A model generated the notes under the pieces. The model was not told where the DNA came from. It did no database searches and worked only from the letters and a program-made list of their open reading frames with translations. The translations under genes and the position numbers were made by a program. A stretch of 52,801 nucleotides of DNA from DATELY01 sp035276085 (lineage in GTDB: Bacteria > Pseudomonadota > Gammaproteobacteria > Steroidobacterales > Steroidobacteraceae), in contig DATELY010000142.1 in assembly GCA_035276085.1 (NCBI GenBank), positions 1-52,801 of the forward strand. The letters are read 5' to 3'. Of the stretch, positions 1-9,040 are shown one piece after another. Numbering within the stretch: the first letter of the stretch is position 1; each line of letters begins with the position of its first letter.

Positions 1-150
1 CCCACCTTGGAGCGGAGAGAGGCAGAAGAAGCGGCGACACCTCCGGCCCCCTCGCTCACCTCGGAGCGGAGAGAGGCAGAGGAAGCGGCGACACCTCCGG
101 CTCCCTCCCCTGCGGAGCGGGGGAGGGTTGGGGTGGGGGCAAGAGCGCAG
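1..150. repeat. 54-bp tandem repeat with hairpin tail
   Basis: A unit beginning GGAGCGGAGAGAGGCAGA starts at 9 and again at 63 (period 54), and a third partial unit starts at 114. The third unit runs into a GC hairpin (CCCTCCCC at 103-110 with GGGGAGGG at 120-127), followed by AGGGTTGGGGTG. A similar hairpin plus AGGGTTAGGGTG tail occurs at 35986-36018, so this is probably a family of interspersed intergenic elements. It lies just downstream of the valS stop and codes for nothing recognisable. Confidence 0.75.
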
Positions 151-157
151 CCAGCAC

Positions 158-2941
158 TCACTTCAAACTCGCCACCCGCCGCGCCTGCTGTTCCAGTTGC
201 TCGATCTCGCTCCTGAACGAGGCGACACGTGTGCGTTCCTGCTCGACCACTTCCGCGGGCGCGTTCTGCACGAATTTCTCGCTGCTCAGCTTGTTCTCGG
301 CGCGGGCGAGATCCTGTGCGACCTTGCTCTTCAGCTTGTTCAACCGCGCGATCTCCGCTTCGACGTCGTCGATCAGCTCGCTCAAGGGCGCGTAGATGGA
401 GCGGCCGTCGATGATCGTGATGGCAGCGGGCGGCAGATGCGCATCGTCGGTGATGAAGTGCAGGGCTTTGATGTTGCCGACGGCCGTAACGACGGTACGG
501 CTCTCTTCCAATGCGCGCTCGTCGGCTGCGTCATTCGATTTGAAGTACAGCGTGATCGCGCGCGATTGCGGCACGTTCAACTGACCGCGCAATTGCCGCG
601 GTCCGAGAATCGCGGCCTTGATCGGCGCGATGGCCTGCTCCGCCACAGGATCCCGCGCGAACTCCGTCGCATTCGGGTACGGCTGCAGCATGATCGTTCC
701 CGTTTCCCCGCTCCGACCCGCGAGCGGCGCAACGCTCTGCCAGATCTCTTCGCTGACGAAGGGCATGAACGGATGCAACAACCGTAAATAGGTCTCGAGG
801 ACATGGACCAGCGTTTGCCGCGTGCCGCGCTTGAGCGCAGCGCTCGAGGCATCCGACTGCAGCACGGGCTTGGAAAGCTCCAGGTACCAATCGCAGTACT
901 CGTACCAGGCGAACTCGTAAAGGGCCTGTGCCGCGAGGTCGAAGCGGTAGTCGTGCAGGCGCGCACGCACTTCGTCGATCGTTGCGGCGAGTCGGGAGCG
1001 GATCCAGCGGTCGGCGACGGTGTATTCGCACTCGCCCTCGATGCCGGTGTCCTGGCCTTCCGTGTTCATCAACACGTAGCGCGCCGCATTCCAGAGCTTG
1101 TTGGCGAAGTTCGCATAGCCTTCGACGCGGCCGAGATCGAAGCGGATGTCGCGCCCCATCGTGGCCAGCGCGGCAAAGGTGAAGCGCAGCGCGTCGGTTC
1201 CGTAGGCAGGAATGCCCTGCGGAAACTGCTTGCGGGTGTTCTTCTCGATCTTGTCCTTGAGATGCGGCTGCATCAGGCCGGTCGTGCGCTTCTTCACCAG
1301 CGCTTCGAGATCGATGCCGTCGATGAGATCGAGCGGGTCGATGATGTTGCCCTTCGACTTCGACATCTTGTCGCCGTTCTCATCGCGGATGAGACCGGTG
1401 ATGTAGACCTCGCGGAAGGGCACGTCGCCAGCGAACTTGAGGCCCATCATGATCATGCGGGCGACCCAGAAGAAGATGATGTCGAAGCCGGTGACGAGCA
1501 CGCTCGTCGGGTAGAACGTACGCAATGCCTCGGTCTGTTGTGGCCAGCCCAAGGTCGAGAACGGCCACAGCGCCGAAGAGAACCAGGTGTCGAGAACGTC
1601 TTCGTCCTGACGCAGTTGCACGTCTTCGCCGCGCAGCTGGCGCGCTTGTGCGAGTGCATCGAGCTCGTTGCTCGCGACGTAGACGTTGCCCTTGTCGTCG
1701 TACCACGCCGGTACCCGATGACCCCACCAGAGCTGGCGGCTGATGCACCAGTCCTGGATGTTGCGCATCCACTGGAAGTAGGTCTTCGACCAGTTCTCGG
1801 GCACGAAGCGGATGCGGCCGTCTGCGACGACCTGAATCGCGGGCTCGGCCAGCGGCGCGATGCGCACGTACCACTGATCGGTGAGCCAGGGTTCCAGCAC
1901 GGCGCCGCTGCGATCGCCGCGTGGGATCTTCAGCTTGTAGGGTTCGATCTTGTCGACCAGGGCGAGCGCTTCGAGATCGGCGACGACACGTTTGCGTGCT
2001 TCGAAGCGATCGAGGCCGCGATAGGACTCGGGCGCGTTTTCGTTCAGTCGGGCGCTGGCATCGAAGATGTTGATGAGCGGCAGGTTGTGCCGCTTGCCGA
2101 TCTCGTAGTCGTTGAAGTCGTGTCCCGGCGTGATCTTCACGCAGCCCGAGCCGAAGGCCGGATCGACGTATTCGTCCGCGATCACCGGGATCGGACGGTT
2201 GACGAGCGGCAAACGCAGCGTCTTGCCGATCAGGTGCTTGTAGCGTTCGTCTGCGGGATGAACCGCAACGGCCGTGTCGCCGAGCATCGTTTCCGGTCGC
2301 GTCGTTGCAACGGTGAGATGACCCGAGCCGTCGGCGAGCGGATAGTTGAAGTGCCACAGATGACCGGGCTCGTCCTCGCCCGTGAGCACTTCGAGATCGG
2401 ACAGCGCGGTATGCAGCACCGGATCCCAATTCACCAGCCGCTTGCCGCGGTAGATCAATCCCTCGCGATACAGGCGCACGAACACTTCGGTGACCGCCGC
2501 GGACAGGCCTTCATCCATCGTGAAGCGATCGCGCGACCAGTCGACCGAATTACCCAGCCTGCGCTCCTGGCGTGAGATCGTGCCGCCCGATTCTTCCTTC
2601 CACGCCCAGACCCGCTGCACGAAGGCTTCGCGGCCGATGTCGTGACGCTTGATGCCTTCGGCATTGAGCTGGCGCTCGACGACCATCTGCGTCGCGATAC
2701 CGGCGTGATCCGTGCCGGGTTGCCACAGCGTGTTGTCGCCTTCCATGCGATGGAAGCGCGTGAGCGCATCCATCAACGTGTGCTGGAACGCATGACCCAT
2801 GTGCAGCGTGCCCGTCACGTTCGGCGGCGGAATCATGATCGCGTACGGCGCGCCATTGCCGCGCGGCGCAAACCAGCCCTGCTCCTCCCAACGGCGGTAG
2901 GTCTTCTGCTCGATGTCGCGGGGCGAGTACGTCTTGTCCAT
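158..2941 (-). CDS. valS: Valyl-tRNA synthetase
   Basis: This class I aminoacyl-tRNA synthetase charges tRNA-Val in the cytoplasm and hydrolyses misacylated Thr-tRNA through its CP1 editing domain. The protein has 927 residues, normal for a bacterial ValRS. The HIGH-type motif is HMGH at residues 47-50 after PPPNVTG, and the KMSKS loop is intact at 525-529. The DALRFTFA stretch that follows KMSKS in ValRS is present after a short basic insertion (about residues 550-575). The last 70 residues or so form the Leu/Glu/Arg-rich coiled-coil arm typical of ValRS. holC lies upstream on the same strand, separated by an inverted repeat; valS-holC-pepA is a common gammaproteobacterial order. Confidence 0.98.
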   Translation of the reverse strand: MDKTYSPRDIEQKTYRRWEEQGWFAPRGNGAPYAIMIPPPNVTGTLHMGHAFQHTLMDALTRFHRMEGDNTLWQPGTDHAGIATQMVVERQLNAEGIKRHDIGREAFVQRVWAWKEESGGTISRQERRLGNSVDWSRDRFTMDEGLSAAVTEVFVRLYREGLIYRGKRLVNWDPVLHTALSDLEVLTGEDEPGHLWHFNYPLADGSGHLTVATTRPETMLGDTAVAVHPADERYKHLIGKTLRLPLVNRPIPVIADEYVDPAFGSGCVKITPGHDFNDYEIGKRHNLPLINIFDASARLNENAPESYRGLDRFEARKRVVADLEALALVDKIEPYKLKIPRGDRSGAVLEPWLTDQWYVRIAPLAEPAIQVVADGRIRFVPENWSKTYFQWMRNIQDWCISRQLWWGHRVPAWYDDKGNVYVASNELDALAQARQLRGEDVQLRQDEDVLDTWFSSALWPFSTLGWPQQTEALRTFYPTSVLVTGFDIIFFWVARMIMMGLKFAGDVPFREVYITGLIRDENGDKMSKSKGNIIDPLDLIDGIDLEALVKKRTTGLMQPHLKDKIEKNTRKQFPQGIPAYGTDALRFTFAALATMGRDIRFDLGRVEGYANFANKLWNAARYVLMNTEGQDTGIEGECEYTVADRWIRSRLAATIDEVRARLHDYRFDLAAQALYEFAWYEYCDWYLELSKPVLQSDASSAALKRGTRQTLVHVLETYLRLLHPFMPFVSEEIWQSVAPLAGRSGETGTIMLQPYPNATEFARDPVAEQAIAPIKAAILGPRQLRGQLNVPQSRAITLYFKSNDAADERALEESRTVVTAVGNIKALHFITDDAHLPPAAITIIDGRSIYAPLSELIDDVEAEIARLNKLKSKVAQDLARAENKLSSEKFVQNAPAEVVEQERTRVASFRSEIEQLEQQARRVASLK

Positions 2942-3015
2942 GGGGCGGAGGGGGCTATGCGAGCAGGCGATTATAGGCGGCGATTACGCGAGGTGCGCGG
3001 TCGAGGACCGGCCTG

Positions 3016-3090
3016 CTGGTCGGCTGGCTTGCTGGCCAGAGGTTCTCGAAGGAGCGATCTATCCTCTGGCCAGCAGTCCAGCCAGCCCAG
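3016..3090. repeat. Intergenic inverted repeat, copy 1
   Basis: The left arm at 3016-3040 (CTGGTCGGCTGGC..TGGCCAGA) and right arm at 3065-3090 (TCTGGCCAGC..CAGCCAGC) are imperfect inverted copies around a loop of about 24 nt. A second copy with the same arm sequences lies at 7911-7975, so this is a dispersed element and not a gene-specific terminator. No T-run follows either arm. Confidence 0.7.
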
Positions 3091-3103
3091 CGGCAGAGCC
3101 GCG

Positions 3104-3526
3104 TCAAAGGTTGTGCGTCTCCAACGCACACCCCTGCTCACGGTAGAACCGATACCGCTCGCGCGCCGCGCGTTTCTCCGTCTCATCCGCGCCCACGACT
3201 TCGGCGATGCGCTCGACGGATGGAACGGCCTGCAAGGCTTGGCTCGACACGTTGATGACGACATCGAACGGCGCAGCAGGGGGCTGATCGTTGATGACGA
3301 CCTTCACGAGCGGATGGCTGGGCGCAGTTGCGACTTCGTGAGGGAGGAACACCTTCTCGCTGAAGGTCCAGAGCAGCTCGTCGAGCTTGGTGGATTCCCC
3401 GCTCGAAGCCGTACGGATCAACACGCGATGGCCCATGTCGGCCGCTTTTTCCGCCAGCCGGCAGGCATAGCGCCAGCGCGCGACGTCGCCCGATTCGGAC
3501 AGCAGGTAAAAATCGACTCGGGGCAT
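3104..3526 (-). CDS. holC: DNA polymerase III chi subunit
   Basis: The 140-residue protein begins MPRVDFYLL and matches the HolC family in length and in its order of conserved features: an N-terminal strand, ARWRYACRLAEKA helix, DELLWTFSEKVFLPHE segment and VVINVS near the C-terminal half. Chi binds the psi subunit of the clamp loader and SSB and helps hand over primers during replication. It lies between pepA and valS, 33 bp downstream of the pepA stop, which is a classical arrangement and suggests cotranscription. Confidence 0.93.
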   Translation of the reverse strand: MPRVDFYLLSESGDVARWRYACRLAEKAADMGHRVLIRTASSGESTKLDELLWTFSEKVFLPHEVATAPSHPLVKVVINDQPPAAPFDVVINVSSQALQAVPSVERIAEVVGADETEKRAARERYRFYREQGCALETHNL

Positions 3527-3559
3527 GGCTAGTAGGAAACGAGGGCTCGGACTTCTGCG

Positions 3560-5050
3560 TTAGCTCGCGCGTTGGATCAGGTAATCCACCAACAGCGGCA
3601 CCGGCCGCCCGGTGCTCGATTTCTGGCTGCCGGAGAGATAGGCCGTACCGGCGATGTCGAGGTGTGCCCAGTTCAGCCCTTCGGTGAACTTGCCCAGGAA
3701 GCAGGCCGCGGTGATCGCACCGCCTTCCCGACCCGCGACGTTCGCAAAGTCCGCGAAGTTGCTCTTCAGCTGCTCCGCATACTCTTCGCCGATCGGCATG
3801 TGCCAGGCGCGATCATCGGCGCGTTGTCCAGCCTGTGCCAGGGCGGCGGCCAACTCGTCGTTGTTGCTGAACAGGCCGGTCAGGTGATTGCCCAACGCCA
3901 CCACGCATGCGCCCGTGAGTGTGGCGATATCGATCAGAACGTCGGGCTTGAAGCGGCGCGCATAGGTGATTGCGTCGCACAGGATCAGGCGCCCCTCGGC
4001 GTCGGTGTTCAGAATTTCGATGGTCTGGCCCGACATCGACTGCACGATGTCACCCGGCTTCGTCGCTTTGCCGCTGGGCATGTTCTCGCACGCCGGGATG
4101 ACGCCGACGACATTGATGGGGAGCTCCAGCTCGGCCAACGCTTTGAAGGTGCCGAGCACGCTGGCCGCGCCGCTCATGTCGAACTTCATTTCGTCCATGG
4201 CCGGCGGTGGCTTGAGTGAGATGCCGCCGGTGTCGAAGGTCACGCCCTTGCCCACGAGCACGACCGGTGCAGCACCGCGTTCGCCGGCCCGGTACTCGAG
4301 CACGATGAGCTTCGCGGGCTCCTCCGTGCCGTCCGTAACGGAAAGGAACGAACCCATCTTCAACCGCTTGGCGTCGGCTTCGTTCAGGACCTGCGCGCGC
4401 ACGGACTTGTACTCGCGTGCCAGGTTGCGGGCCGCATTGGCGAGGTAGGTCGGCGTGCACACGTTCGCGGGCTGATTGGCAAGGTCACGCATGAACGACA
4501 TGCCCGCGGAAATGCCCTGGCCATGTGCGAGCCCGCGTTCCGCCTGCGAGCGCTCGCTGCGTCCATCGACCGCGATGCCGAAGCGCGCCAGGGCCGGTGC
4601 AGGCGGCTTGCGCGCCGATTTGTGATCGGGGATGCGATACAGCGAATTCCCCACGATCTCAGCAGCAGAGCGGCCGAAGTAATAGGCCGAGCTGTCCTTG
4701 AATGCTGCCAACGACAGATAGCTCACGGCTTCGCGCACGGGTAGCTTCGTAATGGCTGCCGCCGCGGCCTGGAGCGCGCGGCGGTATTGCTTACGCCCGT
4801 AGTTCTTCTGGCTACCGAGTCCGACGACGAGCACGCGCTGCGCAGGGCCGCCCTGCAGATCCGCGAGCAACAGCGTTTCCGCCAGCTTGCCGCGCAGATC
4901 GCCGCTCTTCGCCAGTCGCGCGAGCCGGCCGCCCAGACGCTGATCCAGATCGCTGGCTGCCGCCGTCAAAGTGCCTTTCTCGAAGACGCCGACGATGGCG
5001 CATTCGGTGCGCTGACGTGCCGCGGATGAGGTGCTCACGAAGAACTGCAT
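3560..5050 (-). CDS. pepA: Leucyl aminopeptidase (M17)
   Basis: A cytosolic dizinc or dimanganese aminopeptidase of 496 residues. The family signature NTDAEGRL is at residues 348-355. The catalytic domain also carries VGKGVTFDTGGISLKP and the DIATLTGA segment that follows the metal ligands. In relatives the same protein also acts as a DNA-binding accessory factor in site-specific recombination; nothing here proves or excludes that. The gene diverges from lptF, with 217 bp between the two starts, and is followed by holC and valS on the same strand. Confidence 0.97.
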   Translation of the reverse strand: MQFFVSTSSAARQRTECAIVGVFEKGTLTAAASDLDQRLGGRLARLAKSGDLRGKLAETLLLADLQGGPAQRVLVVGLGSQKNYGRKQYRRALQAAAAAITKLPVREAVSYLSLAAFKDSSAYYFGRSAAEIVGNSLYRIPDHKSARKPPAPALARFGIAVDGRSERSQAERGLAHGQGISAGMSFMRDLANQPANVCTPTYLANAARNLAREYKSVRAQVLNEADAKRLKMGSFLSVTDGTEEPAKLIVLEYRAGERGAAPVVLVGKGVTFDTGGISLKPPPAMDEMKFDMSGAASVLGTFKALAELELPINVVGVIPACENMPSGKATKPGDIVQSMSGQTIEILNTDAEGRLILCDAITYARRFKPDVLIDIATLTGACVVALGNHLTGLFSNNDELAAALAQAGQRADDRAWHMPIGEEYAEQLKSNFADFANVAGREGGAITAACFLGKFTEGLNWAHLDIAGTAYLSGSQKSSTGRPVPLLVDYLIQRAS

Positions 5051-5267
5051 GCTTCAACTCCTGATGGGTCGCGAGGCATTTCGGGGAAATCAGAGGTCCT
5101 GATGGTTTACCCGTGTGGCTCGCCTCGCTTAAGTTACGATTTTGCACTCGCACGCAGGTCCTCGTACAGGTTGATGAGGAGTTGTGAACGTGCCGACGTG
5201 TCGCCACAGAGAACGATGATCGAAATACACGCACACACTCGCACCCGTTCGCGCACGTCCCGACCGA

Positions 5268-6359
5268 ATGCGTACGCTTGATCGCTACGTTCTCCGCGAA
5301 GTCGCGCTCGCCTGGCTCGCTGTGACCGGCGTGCTGCTGGCGATCCTGCTCGCGAATCAACTCGCGCGCGTGCTCTCGCAGGCGGCAGCGAACGAGTTTC
5401 CGAGCTCGACCGTGTTCGCGCTGCTCGGGCTGACGTCGCTGACGAACCTCACGATCGTGCTGCCCGTCGGACTGTTCCTCGCCATCATGCTGGCGCTGGG
5501 TCGGCTCTATCACGAAAGCGAAATGGCGGCGATGCAGAGCGGTGGCCTGGGGCCCGGCAGTCTCTATCGGTCGGTATCGGTGCTGTCGGGCTTTGTCGTG
5601 ATCCTGCTGGGTGTCGTCTCGTTCGTCGCCGCCCCCGAAGCGGCGAAGTACGCCGATTCGATTCGGCAGGACGCGTTGCAAGCCGCGCAATTCCGGCAGC
5701 TCGAGCCCGGCCGCTTTCGCAGCTTTTCGGGTGGCGACATCGTGTTCTACGCCGAGCGCGTTGACGAGAACGGCACGTTGTTCAATGTCTTCGTCGAGCG
5801 CAACGAGGGTCCGAAGATCGAAATCGTCACGGCGACGCGAGCCGTACAGCGCAATGCCGGCGAAGCGCAGCAGATGTTCGTGCTCTATGAGGGCGAGCGT
5901 TACGAAGGAATTCCGGGCACTGGCGCGTTCCGCATCATCCGCTTCGTCGAGCACGGCATCCCGGTGCGGATGCCGCAGAACACCTCGGGGCGCAACCGGA
6001 CGGAAGCGAAATCGACCTTTGCGCTGTTGCCCTCGAGCAATCCGAAGGATCAAGCCGAGCTGCAGTGGCGATTTTCCGTGCCCATCATGGCAGCGCTGCT
6101 GAGCGTGCTCGCCGTGCCGCTGTCGCGCCTGCGTCCGCGTCAGGGCCGCTACGGCAAGATGGGGTTGGCCATTCTCGTTTACTTCCTGTACTCGAACGTG
6201 CTCGCCGCGGCGCGCGTGTGGGTGGAGAAGGAGACCGTGCCCGCGTTCGTCGGCGTCTGGTGGGTGCACGCGATCGTCGCAGCGCTCATCGGCGTGTTGC
6301 TCGCGCGGCAAACCGGTTGGCGGCCGTGGGCCGTGCAAGCGCGGGCGGTGGCGACATGA
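5268..6359 (+). CDS. lptF: LPS export permease LptF
   Basis: The 363-residue inner-membrane subunit of the LptB2FGC transporter extracts lipopolysaccharide from the inner membrane and passes it to the periplasmic bridge. It starts MRTLDRYVLREV, typical of the family. Hydrophobic segments flank a central periplasmic beta-jellyroll region (about residues 120-260), and three further membrane helices close the protein. The gene overlaps lptG by ATGA at 6356-6359, indicating translational coupling. It is divergent from pepA, as in other gammaproteobacteria. Confidence 0.97.
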   Translation: MRTLDRYVLREVALAWLAVTGVLLAILLANQLARVLSQAAANEFPSSTVFALLGLTSLTNLTIVLPVGLFLAIMLALGRLYHESEMAAMQSGGLGPGSLYRSVSVLSGFVVILLGVVSFVAAPEAAKYADSIRQDALQAAQFRQLEPGRFRSFSGGDIVFYAERVDENGTLFNVFVERNEGPKIEIVTATRAVQRNAGEAQQMFVLYEGERYEGIPGTGAFRIIRFVEHGIPVRMPQNTSGRNRTEAKSTFALLPSSNPKDQAELQWRFSVPIMAALLSVLAVPLSRLRPRQGRYGKMGLAILVYFLYSNVLAAARVWVEKETVPAFVGVWWVHAIVAALIGVLLARQTGWRPWAVQARAVAT

Positions 6360-7423
6360 GCGTGCTCGCCCGGTATGTGATCCGCGATGTGCTCCTGTAC
6401 ACGCTGCTGGTGGTGCTCGTGCTCACGATATTGAGTGGGCTCTATCTGTTCATCACTCAGCAGGATGACATCGGCACCGGCAATTACACGCTCGGCAGTG
6501 CATTTCTCTGGGTGGGGTTGAATCTGCCGCAGTACGTGTTCCAGCTGTTGCCCATTGCGGCGCTGATCGGCACGTTGCTCGGGTTGGGCAATCTCGCGCG
6601 CGCCGGCGAGCTCACCGTGATGCGCGCAGCGGGCGTGTCAGTGTTGCGCCTGGCGGCGTGGGTCGCAGCGGCCGGATTGATCCTGTTGGTGCTGGCCTGT
6701 CTGCTCGGAGAGTTCGTCGCGCCGCGCATGGAGCAATATGCGCGGCAGCTGAAGACGTTTCAGAAGTATCGGGACGTGTCCTTGACCGGGGATCGCAATG
6801 CGTGGGCGAAGGACGGCGACACGATCCTGTCGCTGCAGCAGCAGTCGAGCGCGACTCAGTACGGCGGTGTGCTGGTCATTCGGCTGACGCCACTGAAACG
6901 CCTGGATACCGTCGGTCGGGCGAGCACGGCGACGCTCGAGCCGGATGGCCGCCTGCTGCTGCGCAATTACGTGAGCTCGCAGATCGCGGGGGATGAAGTG
7001 CACCCCCATCGAGAGCGCACGGCGCAACTCTCGACGCGCCTATCGCGCGAGTTCCTCGGATTGGCTGTCGTGGAGCCGGATGCCGTGCCGCTCACCGGTC
7101 TGAGAACGTACATCTCCCACTTGCAGGTCAATGAGCTGGAAGCGACGCGCTACGAGATTGCGTTCTGGGCGCGCATCGCTCGCACGTGCTCGATCATGGT
7201 GGTCGTCATGCTGGCGATTCCGTTTTCGCTGGGGCCCATGCGTTCGACTGGAACGGGTGCGCGCATGGTCGTCGGCATCTTGATCGGCACCGTGTTCTTT
7301 CTGGTCGCGCGGATGCTCGAGAGCGGCGGTGCGGTGTTCGATCTGCAGCCGTTCTTGATCGGATGGCTGCCGGTGTGGATGCTCGCGGCGGTCACGGTCG
7401 TCGCGTTACTGCGTGTGCGATGA
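6356..7423 (+). CDS. lptG: LPS export permease LptG
   Basis: The 355-residue partner of LptF in the LPS transporter. The start ATG at 6356 overlaps the lptF stop and gives MSVLARYVIRDVLLYTLL, matching LptG N-termini; an upstream in-frame extension is only out-of-frame lptF sequence. The layout is three N-terminal membrane helices, a periplasmic beta-rich domain (about residues 130-260) and three C-terminal helices. The stop overlaps the next gene by ATGA at 7420-7423. Confidence 0.97.
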   Translation: MSVLARYVIRDVLLYTLLVVLVLTILSGLYLFITQQDDIGTGNYTLGSAFLWVGLNLPQYVFQLLPIAALIGTLLGLGNLARAGELTVMRAAGVSVLRLAAWVAAAGLILLVLACLLGEFVAPRMEQYARQLKTFQKYRDVSLTGDRNAWAKDGDTILSLQQQSSATQYGGVLVIRLTPLKRLDTVGRASTATLEPDGRLLLRNYVSSQIAGDEVHPHRERTAQLSTRLSREFLGLAVVEPDAVPLTGLRTYISHLQVNELEATRYEIAFWARIARTCSIMVVVMLAIPFSLGPMRSTGTGARMVVGILIGTVFFLVARMLESGGAVFDLQPFLIGWLPVWMLAAVTVVALLRVR

Positions 7424-7869
7424 AAGACGAACTTGCCTATCCGGTTGCCGGCGTCGGTCGGCGCCTCGCGGCGATGATCTACGACGCGTTGTTGTTGATC
7501 GCTCTGTGGGCGGTGGCCACCGCCTTGTTCTTGCCGCTGACCGGCGGTGAGTACATCGAGAGTGGCGGTCCCCTCATCACGAACGCGTATCGACTCGCGC
7601 TGATCCTGGTGTGGGTCGGCTTTTACGGGCTCTTCTGGATACGCAGCGGGCAGACGCTGGGCATGCTGGCCTGGCGTCTCAAGCTCGTGTGTGAATCGGG
7701 AGAACCCGTGCGGTGGCGCGACGTGATCGCACGCTTGGCCGCGGGTGTGTTGTCGTTCTTGCCGGCGGGGCTGGGTTTCTTCTGGCTGTGGTTCGACCGG
7801 GAGCGCCTGACGTGGCACGACCGACTGAGCCACACGCGGCCGATCGTGCTACCCAAGCGAGCCAAGTAG
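7420..7869 (+). CDS. RDD-family membrane protein
   Basis: A 149-residue polytopic protein beginning MKDELAYPVAGVGRRLAAM. It has the RDD layout: an early arginine pair (14-15), Asp in the first helix (IYD, about 21), and a later WHDRLSHT motif. There are three hydrophobic segments at about 18-40, 55-78 and 110-130. RDD proteins are mostly uncharacterised; some act in ion transport or membrane-protein handling. The ATGA overlap with lptG suggests it is made together with the LPS exporter, which is the best available hint to function. Its 3' end faces the DUF4340 gene across an inverted repeat. Confidence 0.85.
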   Translation: MKDELAYPVAGVGRRLAAMIYDALLLIALWAVATALFLPLTGGEYIESGGPLITNAYRLALILVWVGFYGLFWIRSGQTLGMLAWRLKLVCESGEPVRWRDVIARLAAGVLSFLPAGLGFFWLWFDRERLTWHDRLSHTRPIVLPKRAK

Positions 7870-7910
7870 TGGCGGGCAACAGCTGATTTGAGATCGTGGT
7901 ATTGCGCTTG

Positions 7911-7975
7911 CTAGCGTGCTGGTCGGCTGGCCAGAAGCCTGACAGCACCTTCTGGCCAGCTAGCCAGCTCGCTGG
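7911..7975. repeat. Intergenic inverted repeat, copy 2
   Basis: The left arm at 7911-7936 (CTAGCGTGCTGGTCGGCTGG..CCAGAA) and right arm at 7950-7975 (TTCTGGCCAGC..) form an imperfect hairpin with a 13-nt loop. The arms share CTGGTCGGCTGG and TCTGGCCAGC with the copy at 3016-3090. It lies between two converging genes and could stop transcription from both sides, although it lacks a T-run. Confidence 0.7.
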
Positions 7976-7990
7976 CTTACACGCCATTAG

Positions 7991-9037
7991 CTACTTCTTC
8001 AGCAAGTTCTCGAGCGGCGGGAAAATTGCGCCGTATTTGTAGTCAGGAAGCCGAAACACCCAGGATTGCAAGCGGGCATCCAGCGCTGCGGCCTCGGCTT
8101 TACGATCGGGAGCGACTGCACCTGCTTTTTTGTCTTTCTCATCGGGCTGCGCGGCCGGCTGTCCTTCGTAGCGAACGCGGGCGTGAATGTAATGCGCGTC
8201 GCCTGCGGTCCAACCGGACAGCTCCAGAATCGTCCCATCGAACGTGGTGTAAGTGGCTTTGGCCTGCGTGGGTTTGGTTTGCCACTCGCTGTACGGCGCC
8301 ACATCCTCCAGATTCAGGTTCGCGAGCGCTGTGCTCACTCCATTGGCCGCGGACTCGCTGTTGAGCGTCTGTCCCTTCTTGAATCCACTCACTGCGAAGT
8401 TGGCGTCCTTTTCCGTTGCCTTCGCTGCGGTGTACGGCTGCTGGCCTTCGAGCTCGATATGAGCCGATTGAATGCGGTTTGCGGCGATGTCGATCAGCTT
8501 CGGATCCAGCCATTCCTTCGGCTCGGTTGGCGCTTCGAGCATCCGGTCGATCAGCCAACTGGTTTTGTCGCCCGCTTTGCGCACATACGAGTTGGCGCCT
8601 TGTCCGGTCTTGCCGACGATGAGATCGAAGCCGTTGGCGCCCACCAGTTCGACGCGTACACCGGTTGCACCGGTGGCCGCCACATCCTCGACACCGAGCG
8701 CAGCGTAGTTCTCGGGATTGGACGTTTTCTCTTCGATGGATTTTGCCGCGCTCATGCCGAGCAGGAGCGCTCGAACCTTATCTGGAGCCGCGGGATACTT
8801 CGACCGCTCGCTTACGTGCCAACCATCTTGCGCGCGCACGAGCTCGACCTTGCGTTGATTGCCCGCGCCGTAAATACGCACGGCCTGGATGCTATCGAGT
8901 TTGCCTTTCAGCGCCGGATACAACGTGCTGCTGTGCTCTGCTTGCGGGTGGCGCGCCATGGAAACCCAGACGGCCGCGGCAAGGACCATGATGACGAGTG
9001 CTGCGAGAGTGGCGAGGGAGCGCGAGTTCATCGGCAT
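7991..9037 (-). CDS. DUF4340 protein of a Gld-type ABC system
   Basis: A 348-residue protein with one N-terminal membrane helix (about 8-28), followed by a soluble, probably periplasmic, region of repeated beta-rich units. These include a VELVRAQDGWHV-type strand and a region ending in WVFRLPDYKYGAIFPP. This is the DUF4340 pattern, and such genes commonly sit next to GldG-like ABC auxiliary proteins, as here. The start codon is 4 nt upstream of the stop of the preceding gene region (9041), so the four genes from 12616 to 7991 form one tight operon. Substrate and role are unknown. Confidence 0.75.
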   Translation of the reverse strand: MPMNSRSLATLAALVIMVLAAAVWVSMARHPQAEHSSTLYPALKGKLDSIQAVRIYGAGNQRKVELVRAQDGWHVSERSKYPAAPDKVRALLLGMSAAKSIEEKTSNPENYAALGVEDVAATGATGVRVELVGANGFDLIVGKTGQGANSYVRKAGDKTSWLIDRMLEAPTEPKEWLDPKLIDIAANRIQSAHIELEGQQPYTAAKATEKDANFAVSGFKKGQTLNSESAANGVSTALANLNLEDVAPYSEWQTKPTQAKATYTTFDGTILELSGWTAGDAHYIHARVRYEGQPAAQPDEKDKKAGAVAPDRKAEAAALDARLQSWVFRLPDYKYGAIFPPLENLLKK

Positions 9038-9040
9038 GAC

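Noticed and set aside
1..150. CRISPR array
   Set aside because: The unit repeats only two and a half times and without distinct spacers; no array or cas genes occur anywhere in the window.
803..2575. 590-residue open frame on the plus strand opposite valS
   Set aside because: It is antisense to a well-conserved gene and has the Arg/Ala/Val-rich, motif-free composition expected of GC-rich shadow frames.
4812..6338. 508-residue minus-strand frame spanning pepA start and lptF
   Set aside because: It runs through the pepA-lptF divergent promoter and antisense to lptF; it has no domain and His/Arg/Gln-rich composition.
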